Assembly (NCBI RefSeq): GCF_000801955.1
Contig: NZ_JSZO01000008.1
Coordinates: forward strand, 1 to 64,000
Reading direction: 5' to 3'
From: Ralstonia sp. A12
GTDB lineage: Bacteria; Pseudomonadota; Gammaproteobacteria; Burkholderiales; Burkholderiaceae
Length of the DNA: 64,000 nt
The notes under the pieces are model-generated. The model ran no database searches. It was not told the origin of the DNA and saw only the letters and a list, made by a program, of their open reading frames with translations. Of this stretch, positions 29,845 to 38,218 are shown in pieces. Within the stretch, counting starts at the first letter, position 1. Each line of letters opens with the position of its first letter. Made by a program: the position numbers and the translations under genes.

Positions 29845-31230
29845 ATGTACGCGCTGTTACCGATCTTTGTTTCGTCCCTCTTCCTGCTGTGCGGCATCCA
29901 TGTGCTGATGACACGATGGCGAACGCGAGCGGGCCGGGTATTTTTCTGCCTGACCGTTCTCATCGGTATATGGCAGGGGCTGTGGGCGTTTCTATTTCAG
30001 GCGAGCGACATCGGCACCGCACAGATGCTAGCCAAAGCGGGCTGGGTAGCAATTCTCGTGTTGCCCACGACGCTCTATCACTTCGCAACGGACGTGTCGG
30101 AGCATCAAGAGGACCACCGCTGGTTGCTGGCTGCGTACGCTCTGGACGTGATGCTCATTGCGCTCTTGCTGAGTAGTGAGCTGGTCATTGCCGGCGTACG
30201 GCATTTCCACTTTGGCTTCTATCCAAAGGCCGGTCCGTTGGAGGCGGTGCACATCGCCCAGACCATTGCGTTGGTGTCACGCAGCATGTGGCTGCTGTAC
30301 GTGGGTCAGCAGAATGCCACGGCTGAAAAACGCAAACGACTGCGAACATGCCTATTTGGCGTTGGGCTGATTTCGCTATCTGCGGTGGACTACGCGACCA
30401 ACTATGGCGTTGCGATCTACCCGCCCGGCGTGTTGCCGCTTGCCATTGCGCCCGGCACGATTGCTGTGGGCATCATCCTGTTCGACCTGATGCGCCCCTA
30501 CGCGCTCGCCGCCACCGTCGCACACGAAGTACGAACACCACTGACGACCATCCGCTTGCAGGCCGCAGAGATCGCACACGCGTGGCCCGAACTCTTCCAT
30601 GGGTACCGACTGGCGGTCGAACACGGTCTATGCCAACCGCCTTCGCATCCAGGCATGCTGGAGCGCGTGTCCAAGCTGGCGGGAACGATCTCGTCCGAGG
30701 TGGCTTCGGCGCATGGTGTTATCGACATGGCACTCGCTTCGGTCACCCTGGAACAACTGGATCGCCGCACCTTCGCCACCCACTCGCTGCGCGAATGCGT
30801 GGACACAGCGCTGGCGCAGTATCCATTTCAGTCCGGTGAACGAGAGCGCATAGAACTCCACGAGTTCAGCACCGACTGGCGTTTCATCGGCTCCGACACC
30901 CTACTCGTCTACGTACTGTTCAACCTTCTGAAGAATGCACTGCACGCCATTCAGATCGCGCGCAAAGGACATATCGAGATTGCGTGCCGGCAAACAGAAG
31001 ACAGCTACGTACTGGAAGTGCGTGACAGCGCGACGGGCATTCCACCCACGATTCAACGCCGCATCTTCGATCCTTTCTTCTCCACCAAGCAGCACAGCAA
31101 GGGCTCGGGAATTGGGCTTACATTTTGCCGACGCGTGATGCAAGCATTTGACGGCAGCATTCAGTGCGAATCCGTGGTGGGGGAGTACACGCTGTTCTCG
31201 ATGCGCGTTCCTAAGTCACCGCCAGGCTGA
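29845..31230 (+). CDS. 7TM sensor histidine kinase, second of a paralogous pair
   Basis: The 461-residue kinase mirrors the gene at 27636: about seven helices, His227 in VAHEVRTPL, N-box LFNLLKNALHAI, DSATGIP, FDPFFSTK and GSGIGLTF. The start at 29845 (MYALLPIF) is chosen because the paralogue starts with MYALFPAF; an upstream GTG at 29830 is possible. It has no receiver domain. Short segments differ, notably the variable loop after the H-box (around 255-275), so the pair may sense different ligands or partners. It arose by duplication, with the thioesterase-like gene between the copies. Confidence 0.86.
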   Translation: MYALLPIFVSSLFLLCGIHVLMTRWRTRAGRVFFCLTVLIGIWQGLWAFLFQASDIGTAQMLAKAGWVAILVLPTTLYHFATDVSEHQEDHRWLLAAYALDVMLIALLLSSELVIAGVRHFHFGFYPKAGPLEAVHIAQTIALVSRSMWLLYVGQQNATAEKRKRLRTCLFGVGLISLSAVDYATNYGVAIYPPGVLPLAIAPGTIAVGIILFDLMRPYALAATVAHEVRTPLTTIRLQAAEIAHAWPELFHGYRLAVEHGLCQPPSHPGMLERVSKLAGTISSEVASAHGVIDMALASVTLEQLDRRTFATHSLRECVDTALAQYPFQSGERERIELHEFSTDWRFIGSDTLLVYVLFNLLKNALHAIQIARKGHIEIACRQTEDSYVLEVRDSATGIPPTIQRRIFDPFFSTKQHSKGSGIGLTFCRRVMQAFDGSIQCESVVGEYTLFSMRVPKSPPG

Positions 31231-31244
31231 TCACGGCTGTTGGC

Positions 31245-32900
31245 TCATTCCCCACCCACAACACTGCGCAACCCCGGCGCAGCATGGTGAAAACGCAACG
31301 TATTCCGCCCGCTGCGCTTGGCTTCATAGAGCGCCGTATCCGCGTGCTCGAACAGCACGTCCAGGCGCTCACCGTCCGGGGTCACCGTCACCACGCCGGC
31401 TGACAGCGTCACGTATTGCGCCACGGTAGAAGCCGCATGCGGGCGCGCCCGCTCGGCCACTGTGGCCACTACGCATGCCACGGCACCGCGCGCATCGTCC
31501 AGGCTCAAGTCAAACAGCATGGCGATGAATTCCTCGCCACCCACGCGGGCGATGAAATCATCGGGGTGACGGCACGCCATGCCCAGCGTGTCGGCCACCA
31601 TGCGCAGGCAGTCGTCGCCCTGCAGGTGACCGTACGTGTCGTTGTATTGCTTGAAGCAATCGATGTCGAACAGCGCGAGCGTGACGGGGCGATTGTCGCG
31701 GCGTGCATGGTCCAGCAGGCGCGGTGCCTGCGTCTCGAAAAAGCGGCGGTTGAACAGGTGCGTGAGCGAGTCACGGTTGACGTCGTTCTCGAGCAGGCTG
31801 AGCTTGGCCTGCGTACGTTGCAACTCGCCACGCAGCGCATCTTGGGCGCTGGCCATGCCGGCACGCTGCAATTGTTCGACCGTCACATCGCGCAACAGCA
31901 GGAACACGCCGGTGTGCCGGCCACGCGCATCGTTCAGCCCCTCAAGCGTGATCTCCAGCGTGCGACCGGTGTCGTGCAACCAAACCTGGTGGCGATTGGG
32001 CAGGCGCGTGCGTTCAAACTCGCGCAGGATGCTCGGCACATTCAGCGCATCGGGCGGCAGCGCATGCAGCTGTGCAGTGGGCAGCAGGTAGCGTGCTGCC
32101 GCGTTGATGCTCGCGATAGTGCCGTCGCGCGCCAGAACGATACAGCCATCACGCATGGCTTCGATGATCTTGCCGCGCGCGTAGGCAGCGGTATCGCGCA
32201 AGCGCGGACGCAGCACGACCCAGCCGAGCAGCGCGGTGCTGACGGCGAAGGTAGCGGGTGTGAGATCGCCGCCCAGGGCGGTGGTCCAGCGTTGCAGATA
32301 GGCAAGGTGCGCAACCAGCGGCAGCAACTGCCCGCCCACAAGCGCCAGCCGCACCTGCGTGCGCGTGGCAGCGTGGGCGTACAGCACGTTGACCGCGTCG
32401 CTGGTGGGCAGTGTCAACAGCACCAGGCTCATTGCCAGCAGCACGTAGTTGTAGGCGGTGCCGACCCAGAAGATCGGCCCGTGGGCAAAGACCGCCCGCT
32501 GCACGCCGTCGATGAGGACAAAGCGCGCATCAAGCCAGACCAGGTGATGCAGCTCGTTGGTGGCAACCAGCCCCAGGAAGGCCGCGGCCACCAGCAGCGC
32601 GAGCACCCAGCCCGCGCGCACGATCGGCAACACGTTCAGCTCGGGCCGTGTGAGGCCGAGCACCAGGCGCAGCCAGGCGGCCGGCACCATCATGATCCCG
32701 AGGTAGGCCACCTTGGCCCAGCCCACGCGCACGGACATGTCGAAGGTGACGACCTCCATGAGCCGCGCACCGCTCCACAACGCGGTACCCAGCGCCAGCA
32801 GCATGAAGGCGGAGACTTCCGTGTCGTCGCGGCGCGGCCAAGACAGGCCGATCAACGCAATGGAAACGAGGGTGGCACAGGCCAGCGCGGCGATCAGCAT
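31245..32900 (-). CDS. 7TM-PAS-GGDEF diguanylate cyclase
   Basis: The 551-residue inner-membrane protein has about seven helices in 1-240 resembling the 7TM sensor region of some histidine kinases, a PAS fold around 260-375, a short coiled coil and a GGDEF domain with an intact RVGGEEF signature and FDIDCFKQYNDTYGH upstream. It should synthesise c-di-GMP. The ATG at 32900 directly precedes the first helix. The frame is open to 33059, but that extension is basic, A-rich and poor in GC at third positions, so it is probably leader. It ends convergently 14 bases from the second histidine kinase. Confidence 0.85.
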   Translation of the reverse strand: MLIAALACATLVSIALIGLSWPRRDDTEVSAFMLLALGTALWSGARLMEVVTFDMSVRVGWAKVAYLGIMMVPAAWLRLVLGLTRPELNVLPIVRAGWVLALLVAAAFLGLVATNELHHLVWLDARFVLIDGVQRAVFAHGPIFWVGTAYNYVLLAMSLVLLTLPTSDAVNVLYAHAATRTQVRLALVGGQLLPLVAHLAYLQRWTTALGGDLTPATFAVSTALLGWVVLRPRLRDTAAYARGKIIEAMRDGCIVLARDGTIASINAAARYLLPTAQLHALPPDALNVPSILREFERTRLPNRHQVWLHDTGRTLEITLEGLNDARGRHTGVFLLLRDVTVEQLQRAGMASAQDALRGELQRTQAKLSLLENDVNRDSLTHLFNRRFFETQAPRLLDHARRDNRPVTLALFDIDCFKQYNDTYGHLQGDDCLRMVADTLGMACRHPDDFIARVGGEEFIAMLFDLSLDDARGAVACVVATVAERARPHAASTVAQYVTLSAGVVTVTPDGERLDVLFEHADTALYEAKRSGRNTLRFHHAAPGLRSVVGGE

Positions 32901-33228
32901 GATCCGCGCTCGCGACGCCCACGATGCCCGAGAGAATGCCGGCGGAGGTTGTCGCCAGCCAGTTGGTCCACGTTGCACTCCCCCGTCTGTTTGTGCCTGC
33001 TTTTTCTTTTTTCTAGTGTATCGGCTACATCGCTGCGATGGGTAAATCGCGTGGTGCACGCTCGATCACCTGTCAAGCCCTATCGGCGGCAAATGTAAAA
33101 ACTGAAGCGCTGCGCAAGGTTACGTGCACCAGAATCGGGCGGCACGCATATCGATCTGCCAACGAATTCGTTTGCGCGGTGCAACATCCACTTTACGCTG
33201 GGCCCCTCAAAATCTTCAGGGGGTAGTC
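32901..33228. other. Divergent region of cyclase gene and ABC operon
   Basis: These 328 bases hold the promoters of the cyclase (minus) and of the amino-acid ABC genes (plus). On the minus strand the open frame to 33059 contains an A-rich tract and no good start. CAGGGGGTAG before 33229 is the ribosome site of the binding protein. No operator was recognised. Confidence 0.5.
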
Positions 33229-34104
33229 ATGCAAGCAGGATTCTCGGGGCGTTTCTCGTTGCAAGGCTTGGCGCGCGCGTCGCGTCAGGCGGTGGGCGTG
33301 GCCATTGGGGCGGCACTGGCGCTGGCCGTGTTGCACGCGCCGGCCGCCCGGGCCGATCGTCTGGATGACATCAAGAAGGCGGGCGTGCTGCGCGTGGGCG
33401 TGTTCGACGCCAACCCGCCGTTCGGCTATGCCGATGCCAAGACCGGCCAACCGGTTGGCCTGGATGTCGACTACGCACAGGAGATCGCCAAGAAACTGGG
33501 CGTCAAGCTGGAGCTGCGCGCCACCAACCCGGCCAACCGCGTGCCGCTGCTGACCTCGGGCAAGGTCGACCTGATTGCCGCCAATTTCACCATTACCGAC
33601 GAGCGCAAGAAGCAGATCGACTTCAGCACGCCGTACTTTGCGAGCGGCCTGCAGTTCATTGCCAAGAAGGGCTTCCTCAAGCAGCCGGATGATCTGAAGA
33701 AGGATGGCATTCGCCTGGGCGTGGACAAGGGCACCACGCAGGAGACGACGCTGCGCGAGGGTTACCCCAATGCCCGCGTGATTGCCTATGACGACTCCCC
33801 CCTGGCGCTCACGGCGCTGCGCAGCGGTGCCATCCAAGCGTTCGCACAGGACGGTGCCAAGCTTGGCGCGCTGCTGGCAACGCTGCCCAATCGCAGCGAG
33901 CTGGAGATCTCACCGTTCGTGCTGACGCGCGAGTACATGGGCGTTGGCGTGCCCAAGGGCGAGACGCAACTCACCACCTCCGTCGACCAGATCCTGCAAG
34001 GCTTGGAAAAAGACGGCACCGCCGCCCGCATCTATGACCGCTGGTTCGGCCCGAAGAGCACCGCACCGCTGCCGCGTGACTTCGTGATCGGCAGCACCAA
34101 GTGA
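33229..34104 (+). CDS. Polar amino-acid ABC transporter substrate-binding protein
   Basis: The 291-residue periplasmic protein has a signal peptide ending near APAARA (residue 42). The family-3 solute-binding fold begins with DIKKAGVLRVGVFDANPPFG and includes DLIAANFTITDERKKQIDFSTPYF, the usual ligand loop. Its ligand is a polar or acidic amino acid by family; the exact one is unknown. It is the first gene of an operon with two permeases, and the next GTG overlaps its stop. Confidence 0.92.
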   Translation: MQAGFSGRFSLQGLARASRQAVGVAIGAALALAVLHAPAARADRLDDIKKAGVLRVGVFDANPPFGYADAKTGQPVGLDVDYAQEIAKKLGVKLELRATNPANRVPLLTSGKVDLIAANFTITDERKKQIDFSTPYFASGLQFIAKKGFLKQPDDLKKDGIRLGVDKGTTQETTLREGYPNARVIAYDDSPLALTALRSGAIQAFAQDGAKLGALLATLPNRSELEISPFVLTREYMGVGVPKGETQLTTSVDQILQGLEKDGTAARIYDRWFGPKSTAPLPRDFVIGSTK

Positions 34105-34871
34105 GCTTGAGTCTGCCCGCTTTCCTCCAGCCCCTGCCGCCGCGTTACCTCGGCTGGATGCTGGAGGGCTTCGGGATGACGCTGCTGGTGTCGGCAGCGG
34201 CTATCGCCGGTGGCTTGGCGCTTGGCCTGCTGCTGACCGCACTGCGCGCCAGCAACCAACCGTGGCTGACCCTGTCGGCGCGCGGGCTGGTTGCCTTCCT
34301 GCGCAAGACGCCGCTGCTGGTGCAGCTGTTCTTCTGGTATTTCGGGGCCGCGCAGTTGCTGGGTGAAAACGTGGTTGGCGCCATTACGGGCTTGAGCGGC
34401 ATCGCGCTGGGCAACTGGCGGCTGCCAGCGCCATCGTTTGAATTCCTGGCGGCCGCATTTGGCATTGCGCTGTATGCCGGTGCGTTCTTCTCGGAAGAGT
34501 TGCGTGCCGGCATCCGGGCGGTGCCGCGCGGCCAACGTGAGGCCGCCTTGTCGCTCGGCTTCACGCCGCGGGCAGCATTCTTGTGCGTGGTGCTGCCGCA
34601 GGCGCTGCGCGTGTCGGCGCTGCCGCTGCTCGGGCAATGCGCCAACACCATCAAGAACACCTCGCTGGCCATGGGCATCGGGCTGGCAGAACTTTCCTAC
34701 AGTGCACGGCAGGTCGAGACCGACACGCTGCTCGCCTTCCAGGCCTTTGCCGTGGCAACAGTGCTGTATGCAGTGGTGATCCTGCTGCTGCAATGGGCAG
34801 CGCCGCTAGTGCTGCGGCGGTTGGGCTGGGTATCCACTTCAGCAGTTGGGCTGGCTGGAGCCGCGGCATGA
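34101..34871 (+). CDS. Amino-acid ABC transporter permease (HisM/HisQ type), first
   Basis: The 256-residue inner-membrane protein starts with GTG at 34101 overlapping the stop of the binding-protein gene. Five to six helices are seen, with FLRKTPLLVQLFFWYFG and the EAA loop ELRAGIRAVPRGQREAALSLG that docks the ATPase, followed by IKNTSLAMGIGLAELSY. It forms half of the membrane channel for the operon's amino-acid importer. Confidence 0.92.
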   Translation: MSLSLPAFLQPLPPRYLGWMLEGFGMTLLVSAAAIAGGLALGLLLTALRASNQPWLTLSARGLVAFLRKTPLLVQLFFWYFGAAQLLGENVVGAITGLSGIALGNWRLPAPSFEFLAAAFGIALYAGAFFSEELRAGIRAVPRGQREAALSLGFTPRAAFLCVVLPQALRVSALPLLGQCANTIKNTSLAMGIGLAELSYSARQVETDTLLAFQAFAVATVLYAVVILLLQWAAPLVLRRLGWVSTSAVGLAGAAA

Positions 34872-35641
34872 CTGCAGAAGCCCTCCTCCTGCATCTACGG
34901 TATCTGCTGGTTGGTCCGTATCCGAATGGGCCACTGTCAGGCGCGGCGCTCACTGTGTGGATGGCGCTGCTGGCCTGCGTGGCGGCGACTGCGCTGGGTG
35001 TTGGCTGCGCATTGTTGCTGGATCGGCTGGATGCAAGATCGAACCGGCGTTGGCTGGCTCGCACCCTGCGTGGCGTGCTGGCGACGCTGCGGGCCATTCC
35101 CGTGCTGATGCTGATGTTCTGGGCGTACTTCCTGATCCCGATGGCGCTGGGCGTGGCCGTGCCGGAAACGGCTACGGTAGTGACCGCGCTGGCAGCCGTG
35201 GGTGCCGCCTACATCGCGCAAAGCATGGAAGCCGGCCTGCATGCGGTGGGCGCCGGGCAGCGCAATGCGGCGCTGGCGCTGGGCATGCGGCCCATGCAGG
35301 CACTGCTGACGATCGTGCTGCCGCAAGCGTGGCGCATCATGCTGCCGTCGCTGGCCAATCAGTGGGTGTCGACGGTCAAGGACACGTCGCTGGCGTACAT
35401 CGTGGGCGTGGTGGAGCTGTCCACTGCCGCAGGCCAGGTCAACAGCCGCACGGTAGCGTATCCGGCAGAAGTGTTTGGCGCGGTTGCCGTACTGTACTTC
35501 CTGCTGTGCAGCGGGATCGAGGCACTGCCAAATTGGCTGCGCATGGCATCCAACACGCCCACGCCACAGCGGGCTCAAATGTCGACCTGGAAGCGCTTCC
35601 TGCGCTGGCGTGCGCGCCCCATCGCCGACGCGGTGACGTAA
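34868..35641 (+). CDS. Amino-acid ABC transporter permease (HisM/HisQ type), second
   Basis: The 257-residue permease starts on the ATGA shared with the first permease. Its EAA loop is MEAGLHAVGAGQRNAALALG, followed by VKDTSLAYIVGVVELSTAAG. The two permeases form a heterodimer in this family. No ATP-binding subunit gene follows: the next gene is amn. The importer therefore needs an ATPase encoded elsewhere. Confidence 0.92.
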   Translation: MTAEALLLHLRYLLVGPYPNGPLSGAALTVWMALLACVAATALGVGCALLLDRLDARSNRRWLARTLRGVLATLRAIPVLMLMFWAYFLIPMALGVAVPETATVVTALAAVGAAYIAQSMEAGLHAVGAGQRNAALALGMRPMQALLTIVLPQAWRIMLPSLANQWVSTVKDTSLAYIVGVVELSTAAGQVNSRTVAYPAEVFGAVAVLYFLLCSGIEALPNWLRMASNTPTPQRAQMSTWKRFLRWRARPIADAVT

Positions 35642-35687
35642 GCAACACGGCTATCTTGCGTTCACAAAACGTCGGTATCATCGGACT

Positions 35688-37169
35688 ATGACCGATACCC
35701 GCGCTACCGCCCATCTCTATCCCGCGCACGACCTGGCGATCTGCACCGACGCCAACACCGCCGTCGAGCGCATCACCGCCATCTACGAGCGCTCCGCGCA
35801 GACGATTCGCGACCGCTTCCTCGCCTTCGCACGTGGTGAAGATTGCAGCGAAGACGGCTCCGCCTGCTACCCCTATCTCGGCATCACCGTCGACCCCAAA
35901 ACGCTGGTGAGTGACGCGCGGCCCGCCTGGGGCACGGTGGCGTATCCGGGCGTGTACGGCACCACGCTCACGCGGCCGGATCTCTTCCGCGAGTATTACC
36001 GCGTGCAGATCGAGCGCCTGCTGCACTATCACAACAGCCCGGTGGTGGTGGGGGTGAGCAACCGGCCGATTCCGCTGCCCTTCGTGGTGGAAGCGTCCAC
36101 GGTGGACATCACGCCCGAGCAGGCACGCGCACTGGGTGGCGCGTTCACGCTGCCCGACCTCGCGCAGATCGACGACTCCATCGCCAACGGCACTTATCGC
36201 CCCGAGGGTGACGAACCGCAGCCGCTGTCGATGTTCACCGCCGAACGCGTCGACCTGGCCCTGCAGCGCCTGTACCACTACACCGCCACGCATCCGAAGC
36301 ACTTCCAGCGCTTCGTGCTGTTCACCAACTACCAGCGCTACGTTGATGAGTTTGCCGCTCTCGGCCGCAAGCTCATGGAAGACGGCAACGACGAGGGCTA
36401 CATCCGCTTTGTCGAACCCGGCGATACGGTGCACGAACTCGGCACCCCGGCACCCGACGATGCGCACCGCATCAAGGGCCTGCCGCAGATGCCCGCTTAC
36501 CACCTGGTGCGCGAAGACCGCCTGGGCGTGACGCTGGTCAACATTGGCGTAGGCCCATCCAACGCCAAGACCATCACCGACCACCTGGCCGTGCTGCGTC
36601 CGCATTGCTGGATGATGATCGGCCACTGTGGTGGCCTGCGCCGCTCGCAGCAGTTGGGCGATTACGTGCTCGCTCACGCCTATGTGCGTGATGACCACGT
36701 GCTCGATCAGGACCTGCCGCCGTGGGTGCCTGTGCCGCCCATCGCAGAAATTCAGGTGGCGCTGCAGGAGTCCGTGGCGCGCATCACGGGGCTGTCTGGA
36801 GCCGACATGAAATCGCGCATGCGCACCGGCACCGTGGTCTCCACCGATGACCGCAACTGGGAGCTGAAGTACCAAGCGCTGTACAGCCGCTTCAACCAGT
36901 CACGCGCGATTGCCATCGACATGGAAAGCGCCACGATTGCCGCCAACGGCTTCCGCCTGCGCGTGCCCTACGGCACCCTGCTGTGCGTGTCGGACAAGCC
37001 GCTGCACGGCGAGCTGAAGCTGCGCGGCATGGCCAACCTGTTCTATCGCCAGCGCGTGAGCCAGCACTTGGCAATCGGCATGGAAACCGTGCGCCTGCTG
37101 CGCGAGAACGGCGTTGAGGCGCTGCACTCGCGCAAGCTGCGCAGCTTTGACGAACCCGCTTTCCGATAA
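35688..37169 (+). CDS. amn: AMP nucleosidase
   Basis: The 493-residue cytosolic enzyme cleaves AMP to adenine and ribose-5-phosphate. The N-terminal Amn-specific domain (about 1-190) includes DPKTLVSDARPAWGTV and YYRVQIERLLHYHNSPV. The phosphorylase-like C-terminal domain shows NIGVGPSNAKTITDHLAVLRP, GHCGGLRRSQQLGDYV and AIDMESATIAANGFR, as in E. coli Amn. It follows the ABC operon by 46 bases but has no obvious functional link with it. Confidence 0.95.
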   Translation: MTDTRATAHLYPAHDLAICTDANTAVERITAIYERSAQTIRDRFLAFARGEDCSEDGSACYPYLGITVDPKTLVSDARPAWGTVAYPGVYGTTLTRPDLFREYYRVQIERLLHYHNSPVVVGVSNRPIPLPFVVEASTVDITPEQARALGGAFTLPDLAQIDDSIANGTYRPEGDEPQPLSMFTAERVDLALQRLYHYTATHPKHFQRFVLFTNYQRYVDEFAALGRKLMEDGNDEGYIRFVEPGDTVHELGTPAPDDAHRIKGLPQMPAYHLVREDRLGVTLVNIGVGPSNAKTITDHLAVLRPHCWMMIGHCGGLRRSQQLGDYVLAHAYVRDDHVLDQDLPPWVPVPPIAEIQVALQESVARITGLSGADMKSRMRTGTVVSTDDRNWELKYQALYSRFNQSRAIAIDMESATIAANGFRLRVPYGTLLCVSDKPLHGELKLRGMANLFYRQRVSQHLAIGMETVRLLRENGVEALHSRKLRSFDEPAFR

Positions 37170-37179
37170 GCCCCCGGCG

Positions 37180-38091
37180 CTACTTCGGCGCCGGCAGCGC
37201 CTGACGCAGAAAGTCCAGAAAGACCCGCACCGCCTCGGGCAAGGTGCGGCCGGCCAGCGTCTGCAGTTCAACCGCACGCCCACGCATGCCGCGTTCGCGA
37301 ATCTCCGCGGCATGCAACTCGCCGCGCTGTACGCGATCGCGCACCGTGGTCTCTCCGGCAATGGCAAGCCCGCCGCCATGCTGCACGAAGCTCAGGAGCC
37401 CGTCGAAGCGGTTGCTGACCAGCACTGGCTCGAACACGAGCCCGCGATGGCTGCAACTCATGTCGAATAGCTGGCGCACTGTGTTGTCGGGCCCCGAAAG
37501 CGCAATCGGAAACGGGTGCATCTGCGCCAGTGTCACGCTGTGCAGTTTCGCCAGCGCGTGGTCGGGCCGCATGATCGCGAACACCGAAGCCCGCTGCTGG
37601 TATTCCACGCGGATGCCCTGAACGGCGGCGCGGCTGTAGGTCAGGCCGATGTCCGCGTCGCCACGCAGCACCGCCTCGGTCACGCGCATGGGCTCTTCGG
37701 CGCGGAGGTCGAACTGGATGCCCGGATGCCGCTCGCGAAACGCCACGATGACGCGCGGCACAAACTCAATCGCAAAGCCATCGGAGCACGCAATGCGCAC
37801 CCGCCCGCGTTGCAGCCCTTGCAAGCCTTGAATATCTGAGACGACACGCTCGGCCTCCAGCGCCCCGCGCAACGCGTGCGCAGCGAGCAGCTCGCCCGCC
37901 GCGCTCGGTGTCATGCCGCGCGGCTGGCGCTCGAACAGCGGCACGCCGAGCAGCTCTTCAAGCATCGCGACCTGCCGGCTAATGGCCGACGCACTGACGT
38001 GCAAACGCGCCGCCGCCTCCGTCAGCGAGCCGCTGCGAACAACCTCGAGAAAATAGCGTAGGGACGTTTCCTGCAGGCGATGGGACGACAT
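37180..38091 (-). CDS. LysR-family transcriptional regulator
   Basis: The 303-residue protein has the LysR winged helix (LRYFLEVVRSGSLTEAAARL, SASAISRQVAMLE) and an effector domain from about 95. It is divergent from the M20 peptidase gene, 127 bases away, and is its likely regulator. It ends 11 bases from the convergent amn stop, with a GC hairpin but no T-run. Confidence 0.9.
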   Translation of the reverse strand: MSSHRLQETSLRYFLEVVRSGSLTEAAARLHVSASAISRQVAMLEELLGVPLFERQPRGMTPSAAGELLAAHALRGALEAERVVSDIQGLQGLQRGRVRIACSDGFAIEFVPRVIVAFRERHPGIQFDLRAEEPMRVTEAVLRGDADIGLTYSRAAVQGIRVEYQQRASVFAIMRPDHALAKLHSVTLAQMHPFPIALSGPDNTVRQLFDMSCSHRGLVFEPVLVSNRFDGLLSFVQHGGGLAIAGETTVRDRVQRGELHAAEIRERGMRGRAVELQTLAGRTLPEAVRVFLDFLRQALPAPK

Positions 38092-38218
38092 GGGCGATGT
38101 AGGCGAGGCGCTTTTTTGCTTTGCAGAAAATGCAAAGATATCCCAAGAAAATTCTAATGGTCAAAAAGGTCACATGTGCTCAGACTGCTACGCACCGTTC
38201 GACCAGCTGAGTACGCCC

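Noticed and set aside
32901-33059. N-terminal extension of the 7TM-GGDEF protein
   Set aside because: Basic, A-rich, poor in GC at third positions and without a ribosome site.
37168-37195. GC hairpin between amn and the LysR gene as a terminator
   Set aside because: No T-run on either strand.
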